52,206 bases of DNA from Deltaproteobacteria bacterium (lineage in GTDB: Bacteria > UBA10199 > GCA-002796325 > JACPFF01): NCBI GenBank assembly GCA_016210045.1, contig JACQUX010000016.1, forward strand, positions 1 to 52,206. The letters run 5' to 3'. Shown piece by piece: positions 1-7,142 of the stretch (its first letter is position 1; every line of letters starts with the position of its first letter). Both the position numbers and the translations under genes were made by a program. Under the pieces are notes generated by a model that ran no database searches, was not told the DNA's origin, and saw only the letters and a program-made list of their open reading frames with translations.

Positions 1-97
1 CCTTTGGGGAGAGGGCTAGGGTGAGGGGGAGGATTACAAGATAGTGAGAGTCCTGGTGGTCTCCCCCTCACCCAACCCTCTCCCCAAAGGGAGAGGG
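1..97. repeat. inverted pair of dispersed palindromic repeat
   Basis: Positions 1-32 and 61-92 are near-perfect reverse complements (CCTTTGGGGAGAGGG ... GGTGAGGGGGAG), about 28 bases apart, so the region can fold into one long hairpin. Related copies occur at 21978-22015 and 23671-23851. The first copy is cut by the window edge. It is non-coding and lies downstream of the leftward gene ending at 142; it could act as a transcript-end hairpin but has no T-tract. Confidence 0.75.
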
Positions 98-141
98 AGG
101 TGGATACCCCGCCCCTTGGGGCGGGGTGCATTCATTGCCGC

Positions 142-1095
142 CTACAATGCAGGAATGCGATGGAAACGGTCGTAGGCGTTCGAGCGAGGGCCGAGTCCTG
201 CCTCCGGCGCGCTGCGCACGGCGGCCGTGGTGCGGCGCAACGAGGGCTCCACACTCTCGGGTGTGACGCCGAGTGGGGCAGCGGCGATCGCTGTTGCGGC
301 GATGTCGTCGTAGCGGACCGGTTGCGGTGGTGGCGCGTCGAACGGGATACGGCTTGCGATTTCTTCACGCAGACTGCGGCGCGGCGTCGTCGACGGTTCC
401 GGTGGAACGGCGCGCGTCGGACGATAGTCGATCGGACGTTCATCGTCTTTCGGCGTGCTCCTCACGCTCCCCGTTTTTAAATAGCGGTGTGAAGGCACTT
501 CGTCGCTCCGATCGGTCTCGCGACGCGCTTGGCGCGTCTCGCGGGCGGTACGGCTTTCGTCGTCTGCGCCTTGAGTTTCCCACGTGTCGTCACCCTCACC
601 GATCACATCGAGGCCCATCGCCTCGGGGCGAACGGTGAAGTCGGCACGGCGGTCGACACCAAACGGAGTCGCCACCAGGCGATCAATCATCTTCAAGGGA
701 CCGGCATAGGGCCCGTATGCAATTTCCGCGTCGGGCCGGACGAGAATGACGTCTCCGTTGCGATCGCGGTCGATTTTTTTCGCCGTGTCACGGGGCGCGG
801 TGGCGGGCTTACTGGGTGCGGGGTGCGGGGCCTTGGCGGAGAAACGGCCGGCGCGCGGTCGTTTGCGGGCTGGGCGGTCGATCAGTTTCGATGCCGTCGC
901 GGCATTGCGGGCGGACTCGGCGGCGAGCAAGTGATCTGTCACGACCGTCGAGTTGGGTTGACCGCTCAGTTGCTGGGCGGTGTCGAAATCGATCTTGCCC
1001 TCTTGATAGAGCGACGCGAGCGCCTCCAACTGCGCCTGCCCTGGCGGTCGCCCATAACCAACAGGAATATGTGAGGGAATAAGCGGTTTATTCAT
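142..1095 (-). CDS. orphan disordered basic protein, FliA-like promoter
   Basis: 317 residues with no family I recognise. The first 60 residues look folded (around GQAQLEALASLYQEGKIDFD). The rest is rich in Arg, Pro, Ala, Asp and Thr with alternating charge and is probably largely disordered. There is no signal peptide or membrane segment. The start is fixed by AGGAG nine bases upstream of the ATG at 1095. A sigma-28-like promoter (1130-1156) and a short inverted repeat CCGAAG/CTTCGG lie just upstream. The neighbouring orphan at 1190-1696 runs the same way and has its own copy of the same promoter. The long rightward reading frames over this gene are shadows. A secreted substrate or a scaffold protein is possible, but nothing proves it. 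Confidence 0.7.
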   Translation of the reverse strand: MNKPLIPSHIPVGYGRPPGQAQLEALASLYQEGKIDFDTAQQLSGQPNSTVVTDHLLAAESARNAATASKLIDRPARKRPRAGRFSAKAPHPAPSKPATAPRDTAKKIDRDRNGDVILVRPDAEIAYGPYAGPLKMIDRLVATPFGVDRRADFTVRPEAMGLDVIGEGDDTWETQGADDESRTARETRQARRETDRSDEVPSHRYLKTGSVRSTPKDDERPIDYRPTRAVPPEPSTTPRRSLREEIASRIPFDAPPPQPVRYDDIAATAIAAAPLGVTPESVEPSLRRTTAAVRSAPEAGLGPRSNAYDRFHRIPAL

Positions 1096-1129
1096 AATCG
1101 GGTGCTCCTGTCCGAAGGTTTATACCTTA

Positions 1130-1156
1130 TCTTCGGCGGAGCGCCAAAAAAGTTGC
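1130..1156 (-). promoter_or_regulatory. sigma-28-like promoter, site A
   Basis: On the minus strand: GCAACTTT (1149-1156), 11 bp, GCCGAAGA (1130-1137), 35 bp before the ATG at 1095. The -10 differs from GCCGATAA at one or two late positions, so this is one of the weaker members of the set of nine. Confidence 0.5.
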
Positions 1157-1189
1157 TAAGAATTTTCGGCCCTATTGGAGCGACCGCAG

Positions 1190-1696
1190 TTACGGGCAGG
1201 ATGGGCCTTTAGCGTTTGTGTCGACCTTCGGGTCCGGTTTGGCGGTGATTTTTTCGAACAGCGCCAATGCAGATTCAATGGCGGCGGGGTCTTCAATCTC
1301 GCTGAGCGCTTGCTGTGGCAACGCGTCGAAGCCGAACAGCGCGCCGACCAACAATGCGGCCTTCTCGGTATCGATTTCGGCGTAGGTAATTTGACGTTCG
1401 CTCTTACAGCGTACCCAGTCGTTGGCACAGAAATATCCGTCGATTTCTGCATACGTGCCGCTCCACGCGCTGCGTCTAAACTGCAAGATCTTTTCGTATC
1501 CAGTCCCCGCGCCCTCATACGCGATGCCGATGATGCCATCCCCCTTTGCGGCGAGCCGCGAGGTGGCCGGTGTCTGTTTCGTGCCGTTGACTTTGTCGAC
1601 CAGGGTTTTTCCAATGTCGGTTTGGCTGAGGAACGTCACCCCGAGAAATTCGTTTACTGTTTTGGCCAACTCGGCCGTAACCTTGATCCCGCCCAT
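1190..1696 (-). CDS. orphan hypothetical protein, FliA-like promoter
   Basis: 168 residues, family not recognised. The N-terminal 100 residues appear globular (GTTGYEKILQFRRS-like aromatic/glycine stretch near 62-80, CANDWVRCKSE near 89-99 with two cysteines). A helical segment near 115-150 contains LVGALFGFDALPQQALSEIEDP. No signal peptide or membrane span is seen. CAGGAGAG precedes the ATG at 1696 by a normal distance. A strong sigma-28-like promoter lies at 1735-1761, 38 bp upstream. The gene is not an operon partner of 142-1095, because each has its own promoter, but the two are adjacent, codirectional and share control, so a common process is likely. Confidence 0.7.
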   Translation of the reverse strand: MGGIKVTAELAKTVNEFLGVTFLSQTDIGKTLVDKVNGTKQTPATSRLAAKGDGIIGIAYEGAGTGYEKILQFRRSAWSGTYAEIDGYFCANDWVRCKSERQITYAEIDTEKAALLVGALFGFDALPQQALSEIEDPAAIESALALFEKITAKPDPKVDTNAKGPSCP

Positions 1697-1734
1697 AGTT
1701 GCTCTCCTGGTCGTGGTGCTCCCCCGTCTAGCTA

Positions 1735-1761
1735 TTATCGGGCGTCTGCTGGAAAAGTTGC
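1735..1761 (-). promoter_or_regulatory. sigma-28-like promoter, site B
   Basis: Minus strand GCAACTTT (1754-1761), 11 bp, CCCGATAA (1735-1742), 38 bp before the ATG at 1696. The surrounding 1697-1959 interval holds no convincing gene. Confidence 0.68.
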
Positions 1762-1959
1762 GTCGGATAATTTCTGATCATGGCCATTCCGAACGCGCCA
1801 GGATCAAAATCTACAGGCCATCTGAAGGGGGGTGCTCCCAGAGCCTGTCCCGTCCTGCGGAAAAACATCAATGAAATCAATGTGCCGATCGACAGTGCCT
1901 GCTATGTCGAAATAATGTTGAGTGGTTTTAATGGGATAACAGTCGTTGACCCGCGTTGT

Positions 1960-2343
1960 TTAGGGTGCAGTTGCTGAAACGATGCGCGTGCGGAGCCACT
2001 GCTCTATAACGGGAAACCGATGTTGTGGTCGAGAAAGGAGCTTCATGATGAATCGATATCCCGCCTGCGGTTGGATTCGGATCTTCCACCCATTCATGCG
2101 GAGAAAAATATCGGTCAGAAAATATGCCGTCCGCTTATTGCCATCGACGAAGGCGTGATTGATCAGGAGTGATTCCATGAGGGCCGCAGCCATTTCTATG
2201 ACATCCTCGTAATGACCGGTCTGTGGTCGATAGAGAGCGCTCTCCAGCAGACCAAGATCTCGAATTCCAGCTGCGCCGCCGAACCGTTCGAGCAACGTAT
2301 GGTGCAGTTCCAACGACTCATCAACGGTCGGGAAGGCTATCAT
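1960..2343 (-). CDS. doc: Doc/Fic-family toxin (death-on-curing)
   Basis: 127 residues, the normal size of Doc toxins. The Fic signature is intact in its Doc form: HAFVDGNKRTA (H-x-F-x-D-G-N-K-R) at about residues 63-73. Characterised Doc proteins phosphorylate EF-Tu and halt translation. The ATG overlaps the stop of the upstream antitoxin by four bases (ATGA), so the pair is translationally coupled. Doc toxins are usually paired with Phd antitoxins, but here the partner looks like a ribbon-helix-helix protein. No truncation or missing catalytic residue is seen. EF-Tu as target is inferred from the family. Confidence 0.88.
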   Translation of the reverse strand: MIAFPTVDESLELHHTLLERFGGAAGIRDLGLLESALYRPQTGHYEDVIEMAAALMESLLINHAFVDGNKRTAYFLTDIFLRMNGWKIRIQPQAGYRFIMKLLSRPQHRFPVIEQWLRTRIVSATAP

Positions 2344-2549
2344 TTGGCGAGCAATCGCCCAAGTTGTTCATTTTCTTGTAGTGACGCTTCCATATGTTTA
2401 AGAAACGTGGGGCGTACACGTTTCCGTTGCAGAAAATCCGCTAAGGCTTCGGTGAGGAGCCCAGAGAGGTTCTGATGGGAATCTTCCGCGAGGCGTTTGA
2501 ATTCCCTCCAGATCTTGGCATCGACGATGGTGCTGACCTTGAGTCCCAT
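2340..2549 (-). CDS. ribbon-helix-helix type antitoxin of the doc pair
   Basis: 69 residues from the ATG at 2549, chosen because GGAG lies seven bases upstream and because the frame upstream of it runs through the operator. GLKVSTIVDAKIWREFKRLAEDSHQNLSGLLTE has the strand-helix-helix pattern of RHH/MetJ-Arc repressors. The Lys/Arg-rich C-terminal half (LQRKRVRPTFLKHMEASLQENEQ) is expected to bind the toxin. It overlaps doc by four bases. A perfect 26-bp palindromic site at 2570-2595 just upstream is the probable autoregulatory operator. Confidence 0.75.
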   Translation of the reverse strand: MGLKVSTIVDAKIWREFKRLAEDSHQNLSGLLTEALADFLQRKRVRPTFLKHMEASLQENEQLGRLLAK

Positions 2550-2569
2550 ATCTGTACTCCATAGTGCGG

Positions 2570-2595
2570 ACATTTCTTGAAATGTCAAGAAATGT
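2570..2595. promoter_or_regulatory. perfect inverted repeat, antitoxin operator
   Basis: ACATTTCTTGA, 4-base spacer, TCAAGAAATGT: perfect 11-bp arms at 2570-2580 and 2585-2595, ending 21 bases before the antitoxin ATG. This is the expected position for a toxin-antitoxin operator; binding by the RHH protein is inferred. Confidence 0.7.
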
Positions 2596-2618
2596 TTGGC
2601 GACTCGTGGTCCGCTCCT

Positions 2619-2640
2619 CAGTCACCAGCCACTAGTCACC
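2619..2640. repeat. iterated GTCACCAG-type short-repeat island
   Basis: CAGTCACCAGCCACTAGTCACC is a degenerate iteration of a 7-9-base unit. The reverse-complement version occurs at 25739-25763. It lies between the lnt stop and the toxin-antitoxin operator. Confidence 0.5.
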
Positions 2641-4138
2641 GCTTGCGGCGGATCGTCGCCCACCCAATCAAAAACAGCAGCCCGACTGTGGTCACGGGTT
2701 TCAGCAGATAGCCCCCGGCACGGTACGGCGAGAACGGGCGGGCGAGCGGGACGTCGGCGAGTAGCAGGTCTTGTTGCTCCAGTGGGAGCGGTGGTGGTTC
2801 GCGGCCGAGCGGATCGATGAACGTAGTGATGCCGGTGTTGGTGTCGCGCGCGATCCCGATCCGATTTTCAACGGCGCGGAGTACGGTCAAGTCTTTGTGA
2901 TAATCGAGCGCGGCCGTTTGGCCGTACCAGCCGTCGTTCGTGATCTCGACAATGAACTGCGCGTCGGGCGTGGCCACGCGGCGGATATAGTCACCGACGA
3001 TGCTTTCATAACAAATGACCGGTGCCAATGCGAAGTGGCGCGTGCGGAAGGTCTGGGGTCCGGGACCGCGACCGTAGGCCCCGACGCGTTCGGGGAACCA
3101 GTCGCGCAAGATCGGAAACGTGTCTTCAAACGGAAGATATTCGCCGAACGCAAGCAGGACATGTTTTTGATACGTCTGCGCGCGTGTTTGTTCGGGCTGT
3201 ACGAGGAACGCCGCATTGAAGCTGGTCCATCCGCCATGCGCGCGGCGCGTGAACTGGTTGCCGCCGAACAGGAGTGGGACGCGCCACGTGGCGATCCGTT
3301 CGGTCAGCAGTTGTTGCAGTCTGCGGTCTTGATCGTAATCGAGCGGGAAGACCGATTCGGGCCAGACGAGGAGTTCCGCGCCGCGCGCCATGGCGGCGTC
3401 GGAGAGGAGCGAGAGCTGTTGCAACGATTGATGAATGAAACGCGTCTCTTGCTTCTTCCCGGAATCGAGATTCGGCTGTAGCAGCGCGACCCGCAACTGC
3501 GGCGCCGCGGCCAACGTGCGTGTCAGGAATCGTGTCCGGAGCGCGCCATAGCCGAGCAGCGCGATCAGCAGTGCTAATGCTACGCGCAGCGCGATTGTCA
3601 GCCGACGCATCCGCCACGCTTCATAAACGGCGTAATTCGTGAACGTGATCAGCAAGTCGATGCCGAACGTGCCGGCCAAATCGATGCCTTGCAACAGAAA
3701 CCGCCACGGACGGATGATCAGCGCGAAGTCCCAGAAAAACAGCGCCGGAATCGCGTGCCAGCAGACGGTGACCGAAAGAGCGAAGAGGACGGCGCGCGGG
3801 AGAGGGAGTCGCTTGCTGAGCCAACGGAATAGGCCGAATCCCGCCAGGCCTTGCCAGATATTGAGTAATCCAAATGCGAGCACGGCCAAGATCGCCAATG
3901 GCGCGGAGAGTTCGCCGAAGCGGTGCGTGACGTGGAAGACCCAATAGTAGGCACCGAGCGCGACGAGGTACCAGAGCAGCGTGCTCCCGCCGATCCACGC
4001 ACGCACGGGGCGGCCTTCCAACGCGACGAGGGCTGGAATGAACATCACGAAGGCGCACGGGGACAGTGCTGGGACACGGGAGCTGACGACAATGGCGATG
4101 GCGGAACAGAGTAGCAGCGGGATCTGATGCCGTTTCAT
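2636..4138 (-). CDS. lnt: apolipoprotein N-acyltransferase
   Basis: 500 residues, normal for Lnt. It transfers an acyl chain to the N-terminal cysteine of lipoproteins in the inner membrane. About six hydrophobic N-terminal segments (residues 1-200) are followed by a nitrilase-fold domain. The expected catalytic residues are present: Glu in WPESVFPLD, Lys in YQKHVLLAFGEYLPF and Cys in VICYESI. The ATG at 4138 overlaps the stop of the DtxR-type gene by four bases (ATGA). The in-frame extension to 4243 lies within that gene and is rejected. Lipobox proteins later in the window (20298, 22022, 36079) are plausible substrates. Pairing with a metal-responsive regulator is unusual. Confidence 0.95.
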   Translation of the reverse strand: MKRHQIPLLLCSAIAIVVSSRVPALSPCAFVMFIPALVALEGRPVRAWIGGSTLLWYLVALGAYYWVFHVTHRFGELSAPLAILAVLAFGLLNIWQGLAGFGLFRWLSKRLPLPRAVLFALSVTVCWHAIPALFFWDFALIIRPWRFLLQGIDLAGTFGIDLLITFTNYAVYEAWRMRRLTIALRVALALLIALLGYGALRTRFLTRTLAAAPQLRVALLQPNLDSGKKQETRFIHQSLQQLSLLSDAAMARGAELLVWPESVFPLDYDQDRRLQQLLTERIATWRVPLLFGGNQFTRRAHGGWTSFNAAFLVQPEQTRAQTYQKHVLLAFGEYLPFEDTFPILRDWFPERVGAYGRGPGPQTFRTRHFALAPVICYESIVGDYIRRVATPDAQFIVEITNDGWYGQTAALDYHKDLTVLRAVENRIGIARDTNTGITTFIDPLGREPPPLPLEQQDLLLADVPLARPFSPYRAGGYLLKPVTTVGLLFLIGWATIRRKR

Positions 4139-4695
4139 GACGTCTTGCGCACGCCGAGCGGGACCGGCATCGATTCGCGCAAGCATGTGTCGTGGCAGAC
4201 CGGGCAGCGCCCCGGACCTTCGCAATCGGAGCGGCTGGACCAAAACGCCGCGAGCACCGTCTTGGCGCGCGGATCGTCGGAGGTCATGAACTTCAGAAAG
4301 TCGAGCAGCTTTGCGCCCGTTTCCGAGCTGATCAAGTGTTCGATCTTGCAGGTGTCGACCTCGGCTTGGTGCGGCTTCACGAGCAGAATTTCTTCGAGGA
4401 AGCGACGCAGCACGACTTTCTTGCTGACAATTTCGGCAGCGACCTGTTCGCCTTTGTCGGTGAGCCGCACGAATTTGTTCGCGTCTTCTTTGACGAAGCC
4501 TTTATCGAGCAACGTGCGCAGACCGATCGAGGCGCTGGAGCGGGCGATGTTGAGACGCTTCGCGACGTCGGTGATCCGCGCGTAGCCGTGCTCCATGATC
4601 AAATCGCGCACCGCGATTAAGTAATGCGCTGCACTGTGCGTGAGTTCGTTGGCCTCGAATTCCTTCCAGACTTCCGTGTGCTCCATATGTGACAT
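4135..4695 (-). CDS. DtxR/MntR-family metal-dependent repressor
   Basis: 186 residues. The N-terminal winged helix (ITDVAKRLNIARSSASIGLRTLLDKGFV, about residues 40-67) and the dimerisation segment with the CKIEH metal-site motif (about 116-120) are typical of DtxR/MntR/IdeR repressors. There is no SH3-like third domain. Instead the C-terminus carries a cysteine cluster, CEGPGRCPVCHDTC (about 159-172), which could bind zinc or an iron-sulphur cluster. ATGs at 4695 and 4686 are both possible; Shine-Dalgarno support is weak. The GCCCGC-GTG-GCGGGC palindrome at 4708-4722 is a candidate operator. The gene is translationally coupled to lnt. Confidence 0.82.
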   Translation of the reverse strand: MSHMEHTEVWKEFEANELTHSAAHYLIAVRDLIMEHGYARITDVAKRLNIARSSASIGLRTLLDKGFVKEDANKFVRLTDKGEQVAAEIVSKKVVLRRFLEEILLVKPHQAEVDTCKIEHLISSETGAKLLDFLKFMTSDDPRAKTVLAAFWSSRSDCEGPGRCPVCHDTCLRESMPVPLGVRKTS

Positions 4696-4707
4696 GCCCG
4701 CTCTTTA

Positions 4708-4722
4708 GCCCGCGTGGCGGGC
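4708..4722. promoter_or_regulatory. GC palindrome upstream of dtxR-type gene
   Basis: GCCCGC, GTG, GCGGGC, 13 bases before the start codon at 4695. It could be an operator for the encoded repressor or part of a 5' hairpin; no T-tract follows. Confidence 0.35.
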
Positions 4723-4822
4723 CACGTCAATATCGTGGGCGAAGGCGACCGCATCGCTGTTGGCCGGCGGCGCTAGTGGCGCGATATGGACCTGTCCTAA
4801 AATTGGTTGCGCTAAATCGATA

Positions 4823-4851
4823 ACTCCATAATACGTACCATGCTATGGAGT
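4823..4851. promoter_or_regulatory. inverted repeat upstream of MNT gene
   Basis: ACTCCATA, 13 bases, TATGGAGT: perfect 8-bp arms, 68 bases before the ATG at 4919. The 4696-4918 interval otherwise holds only a 32-codon open frame without a ribosome site. This is a possible operator. Confidence 0.35.
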
Positions 4852-4918
4852 CGCTTGCAAAAATTTGTACGGCAACGCGTGCCACGGATTTTCTGCAACG
4901 CACTGAGGAGTTTGTGGC

Positions 4919-5245
4919 ATGGTTAAAAGCCGAGATCAAATAATACAAGTCGTGCGGTGCTATCTGGCCTCGCTTGCAAACGATTTCCGCATTACGCAGG
5001 CCTACTTGTTTGGTTCCTATGCGCAGGGAACTGCGCGGGAAGAGAGCGATATTGACGTGGCCCTTGTTTCCGAAGATTTTCGGGACAAATCGGAGATGGA
5101 GCTGCTTGGATATCTCTCTCAGAAAACCATCCCGGTGCACACGGGGCTCGAGGTGCTGGCATTCACCCCGGAAGAATTGGAGCAGCCGGATCCGCGGACG
5201 TTATCCTATCAAGTCAAAACATTCGGTGTCCCGCTCGTTCCTTAA
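4919..5245 (+). CDS. MNT-type minimal nucleotidyltransferase
   Basis: 108 residues with the pol-beta superfamily signature GSYAQGTAREESDIDVAL (about 32-49): GS, then D-x-D catalytic carboxylates. Such MNT proteins commonly pair with a HEPN protein as a toxin-antitoxin, where the MNT adenylylates the HEPN RNase. No HEPN gene flanks it: upstream is the dtxR-type gene and its 3' end is overlapped on the other strand by the 61-codon gene at 5201-5386. It is therefore an orphan or degenerate pair. GAGGAG lies about ten bases before the ATG. Confidence 0.75.
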   Translation: MVKSRDQIIQVVRCYLASLANDFRITQAYLFGSYAQGTAREESDIDVALVSEDFRDKSEMELLGYLSQKTIPVHTGLEVLAFTPEELEQPDPRTLSYQVKTFGVPLVP

Positions 5246-5386
5246 ATTCCCCACGGCCCAGGCGAAGAAATCGGGGCGTGTGCCCGACATGTGGAGCGAT
5301 CGCTGCATCATCCGCCGCGCGGCCCCAACGGTATCAAAACGCGGCCGGGCAACGGAGATATCCAATTTGGCTAATGGGACTTTCAT
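5201..5386 (-). CDS. small orphan protein with its own FliA-like promoter
   Basis: 61 residues: a basic N-terminal half (KVPLAKLDISVARPRFDTV, then ARRMMQRSLHM) and a more acidic end (RNERDTECFDLIG). Not recognised. On length alone it would be dismissed, but a sigma-28-like promoter (5404-5430) sits 17 bases upstream of the ATG and GAGGTGG precedes the start. Its 3' end overlaps the end of the convergent MNT gene by 45 bases. Confidence 0.55.
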   Translation of the reverse strand: MKVPLAKLDISVARPRFDTVGAARRMMQRSLHMSGTRPDFFAWAVGNLRNERDTECFDLIG

Positions 5387-5403
5387 TCACCACCTCTGCC
5401 TAT

Positions 5404-5430
5404 CTATCGGCCCGTCCCCAAATAAGTTGC
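5404..5430 (-). promoter_or_regulatory. sigma-28-like promoter, site G
   Basis: Minus strand GCAACTTA (5423-5430), 11 bp, GCCGATAG (5404-5411). Both boxes differ from the window consensus only at the last base. Confidence 0.6.
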
Positions 5431-5513
5431 GTGGGTTTTTTTGAACAATTTTATGAGCGGCTTTCTGCCAGTTCGCCGTGGACAGCGCTGGGCCGACTTC
5501 GTACAGTGAGGTC

Positions 5514-7142
5514 ATGCATCTCGGCGTGCTCTTTTATTCCGATACGATCGTCTTCGCGCAGCAGCCGCGCGACCTCAAAGGGCGCGCAGTGGCGAATCAC
5601 GGCCTAGTGCGGGCATTGTTGCGGCCAGGGCGCGGGCATTACGTGACGTTGATTGTCTCGGGTCCGACGGAGCGTCAGTTAGTCCAGGATTTTTTCGGCG
5701 AGGTCGTGCGCAGCCCGAACGTCGAGCTTGTGACACTGCGGGAATTGGCCGCAGCGGTGCGCGCGCGGCCGTTGGATGTGCTCCATGTGCTGGGACCCGA
5801 CTTGTACCGCGGGCTGGCGTTGCGGGCCGCATTCCCAGCGCAGCGTTGTGTGGTCACTGGGATGACCCACACGATTGCGCATGATCCGTTCTTGGGGTGG
5901 CTGTGGCTGTCGTTGTTGGCGGGGCCGAGCGCGGCGGATTGCCTGGTCTGCACCGCGCCTACGGCCGAGCAGGCGATTCAGGCGATGCTCGCGACGTGTC
6001 GCGCGCGACTGCCCGACGCGGCGCTGGCCACGCGTGTGATTCCGCTTGGGGTCGAGGTTGGCGACTTTGCTCGTGCGGCGCCGCTCTCCCGGGCGACACT
6101 GCAACTCGGCGCGGACGATATCGTGTTACTCTCGTGCGCGCGCTTTTCCTATTACACGAAGACCGATCTTATTCCGGTGTTGTTGGCATTGCGCGAACTG
6201 ACGCGGCAGACGGCTAAGCCGGTGGCGTTGGTATTGGCCGGGGCGACGGGTGAGGAGCGGTATCCCGAATTGCTGCAACTCGTGGCGCAAGAGTATGGCG
6301 TTGCCGCGCACGTGCGATTCGTGCCGAATCCGAGCGAGACGACGAAACGAGGCCTGCTGAAGATGGCGGATGTCTTTGTGGCTCCGAGCGATAATTTACA
6401 AGAGACGTTCGGCCTCTCGGTGATCGAGGCGCTTGCTGCTGGATTGCCGGTCGTCGCGGCGGACTGGGACGGCTATCGCACGTTAGTCCGCGATGGCGTG
6501 GACGGCTTTCTCATCCCAACGTGTGCGCCGCGGCGCTGCGATACGTTGGAACAAACGGCGCCGCTGCAACTCGATTCGCTGGCACAGCTATTCCGCGCGC
6601 AGGCCGTCGCGATGGACTTGACCCTGTTGGTGGAGCGGCTGCGGACACTCGTAGAACAAGACGACGTGCGATGTGCGATGGCCGCGCAGGCGGGCGCGCG
6701 CGGCCGGACGTTCGATTGGTCGCGGATCGTTCCGCAATATGGCGCGTTATGGCAGGAGTTGGTTGCACAGGCCGCGAATGCTGTGGTGTCTCCGCCGCTC
6801 GCTGTAACGCTCGACGCCTACGCCGCGTTTCACCACTATCCCACGACGCGGCTGCAGCCGACGACGCGTGTGCTGGTCACGCCGCGCGGCCAGGAATTTC
6901 TCTGCGGAACGCTTCCGGTGCGCATGTACGAAGCGATGGAAGAAATCCTCTCGGTCCCGTTACTCACTGCGCTGCTCCAACGTGCGGCGACGGAAACGAC
7001 CGTCGATGCGTTGACTGCCGCGTGTGCTCCGCTCGTCACGTCTGCCGATCTCATCCCCTACCACGTTGCCTGGCTCGCCAAATACGGCTGCGTGCGGTTG
7101 GGTGGGAGCGACTCAATCCCAAACAACGCGGTGCCGTCATAA
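5514..7142 (+). CDS. GT4-type glycosyltransferase
   Basis: 542 residues. The start at ATG 5514 is preferred over the GTG at 5478 because the first Rossmann strand (HLGVLFYSDTIVF) follows at once. The C-terminal GT-B domain has the donor-site pattern PSDNLQETFGLSVIEALAAGLPVVAADWDG (E-x7-E, about 295-325), so it is a nucleotide-sugar retaining transferase; the acceptor is unknown. About 120 extra C-terminal residues follow the normal GT4 end. A copy of the last 24 residues of this tail reappears at 9569-9640. The 3' end overlaps the convergent gene at 7137 by six bases. Confidence 0.88.
   Translation: MHLGVLFYSDTIVFAQQPRDLKGRAVANHGLVRALLRPGRGHYVTLIVSGPTERQLVQDFFGEVVRSPNVELVTLRELAAAVRARPLDVLHVLGPDLYRGLALRAAFPAQRCVVTGMTHTIAHDPFLGWLWLSLLAGPSAADCLVCTAPTAEQAIQAMLATCRARLPDAALATRVIPLGVEVGDFARAAPLSRATLQLGADDIVLLSCARFSYYTKTDLIPVLLALRELTRQTAKPVALVLAGATGEERYPELLQLVAQEYGVAAHVRFVPNPSETTKRGLLKMADVFVAPSDNLQETFGLSVIEALAAGLPVVAADWDGYRTLVRDGVDGFLIPTCAPRRCDTLEQTAPLQLDSLAQLFRAQAVAMDLTLLVERLRTLVEQDDVRCAMAAQAGARGRTFDWSRIVPQYGALWQELVAQAANAVVSPPLAVTLDAYAAFHHYPTTRLQPTTRVLVTPRGQEFLCGTLPVRMYEAMEEILSVPLLTALLQRAATETTVDALTAACAPLVTSADLIPYHVAWLAKYGCVRLGGSDSIPNNAVPS

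Noticed and set aside
142-1095. Type III secretion effector or flagellar component
   Set aside because: A FliA-like promoter alone does not identify it; no flagellar or secretion gene is present in the window.
1780-1977. 65-codon rightward frame (MAIPNAPGS...)
   Set aside because: No ribosome site or promoter and no composition support; it lies over the promoter region of 1190-1696.
4845-4943. 32-codon frame ending inside the MNT gene, possible HEPN remnant
   Set aside because: No ribosome site, and too short to compare with HEPN proteins; it may be chance.
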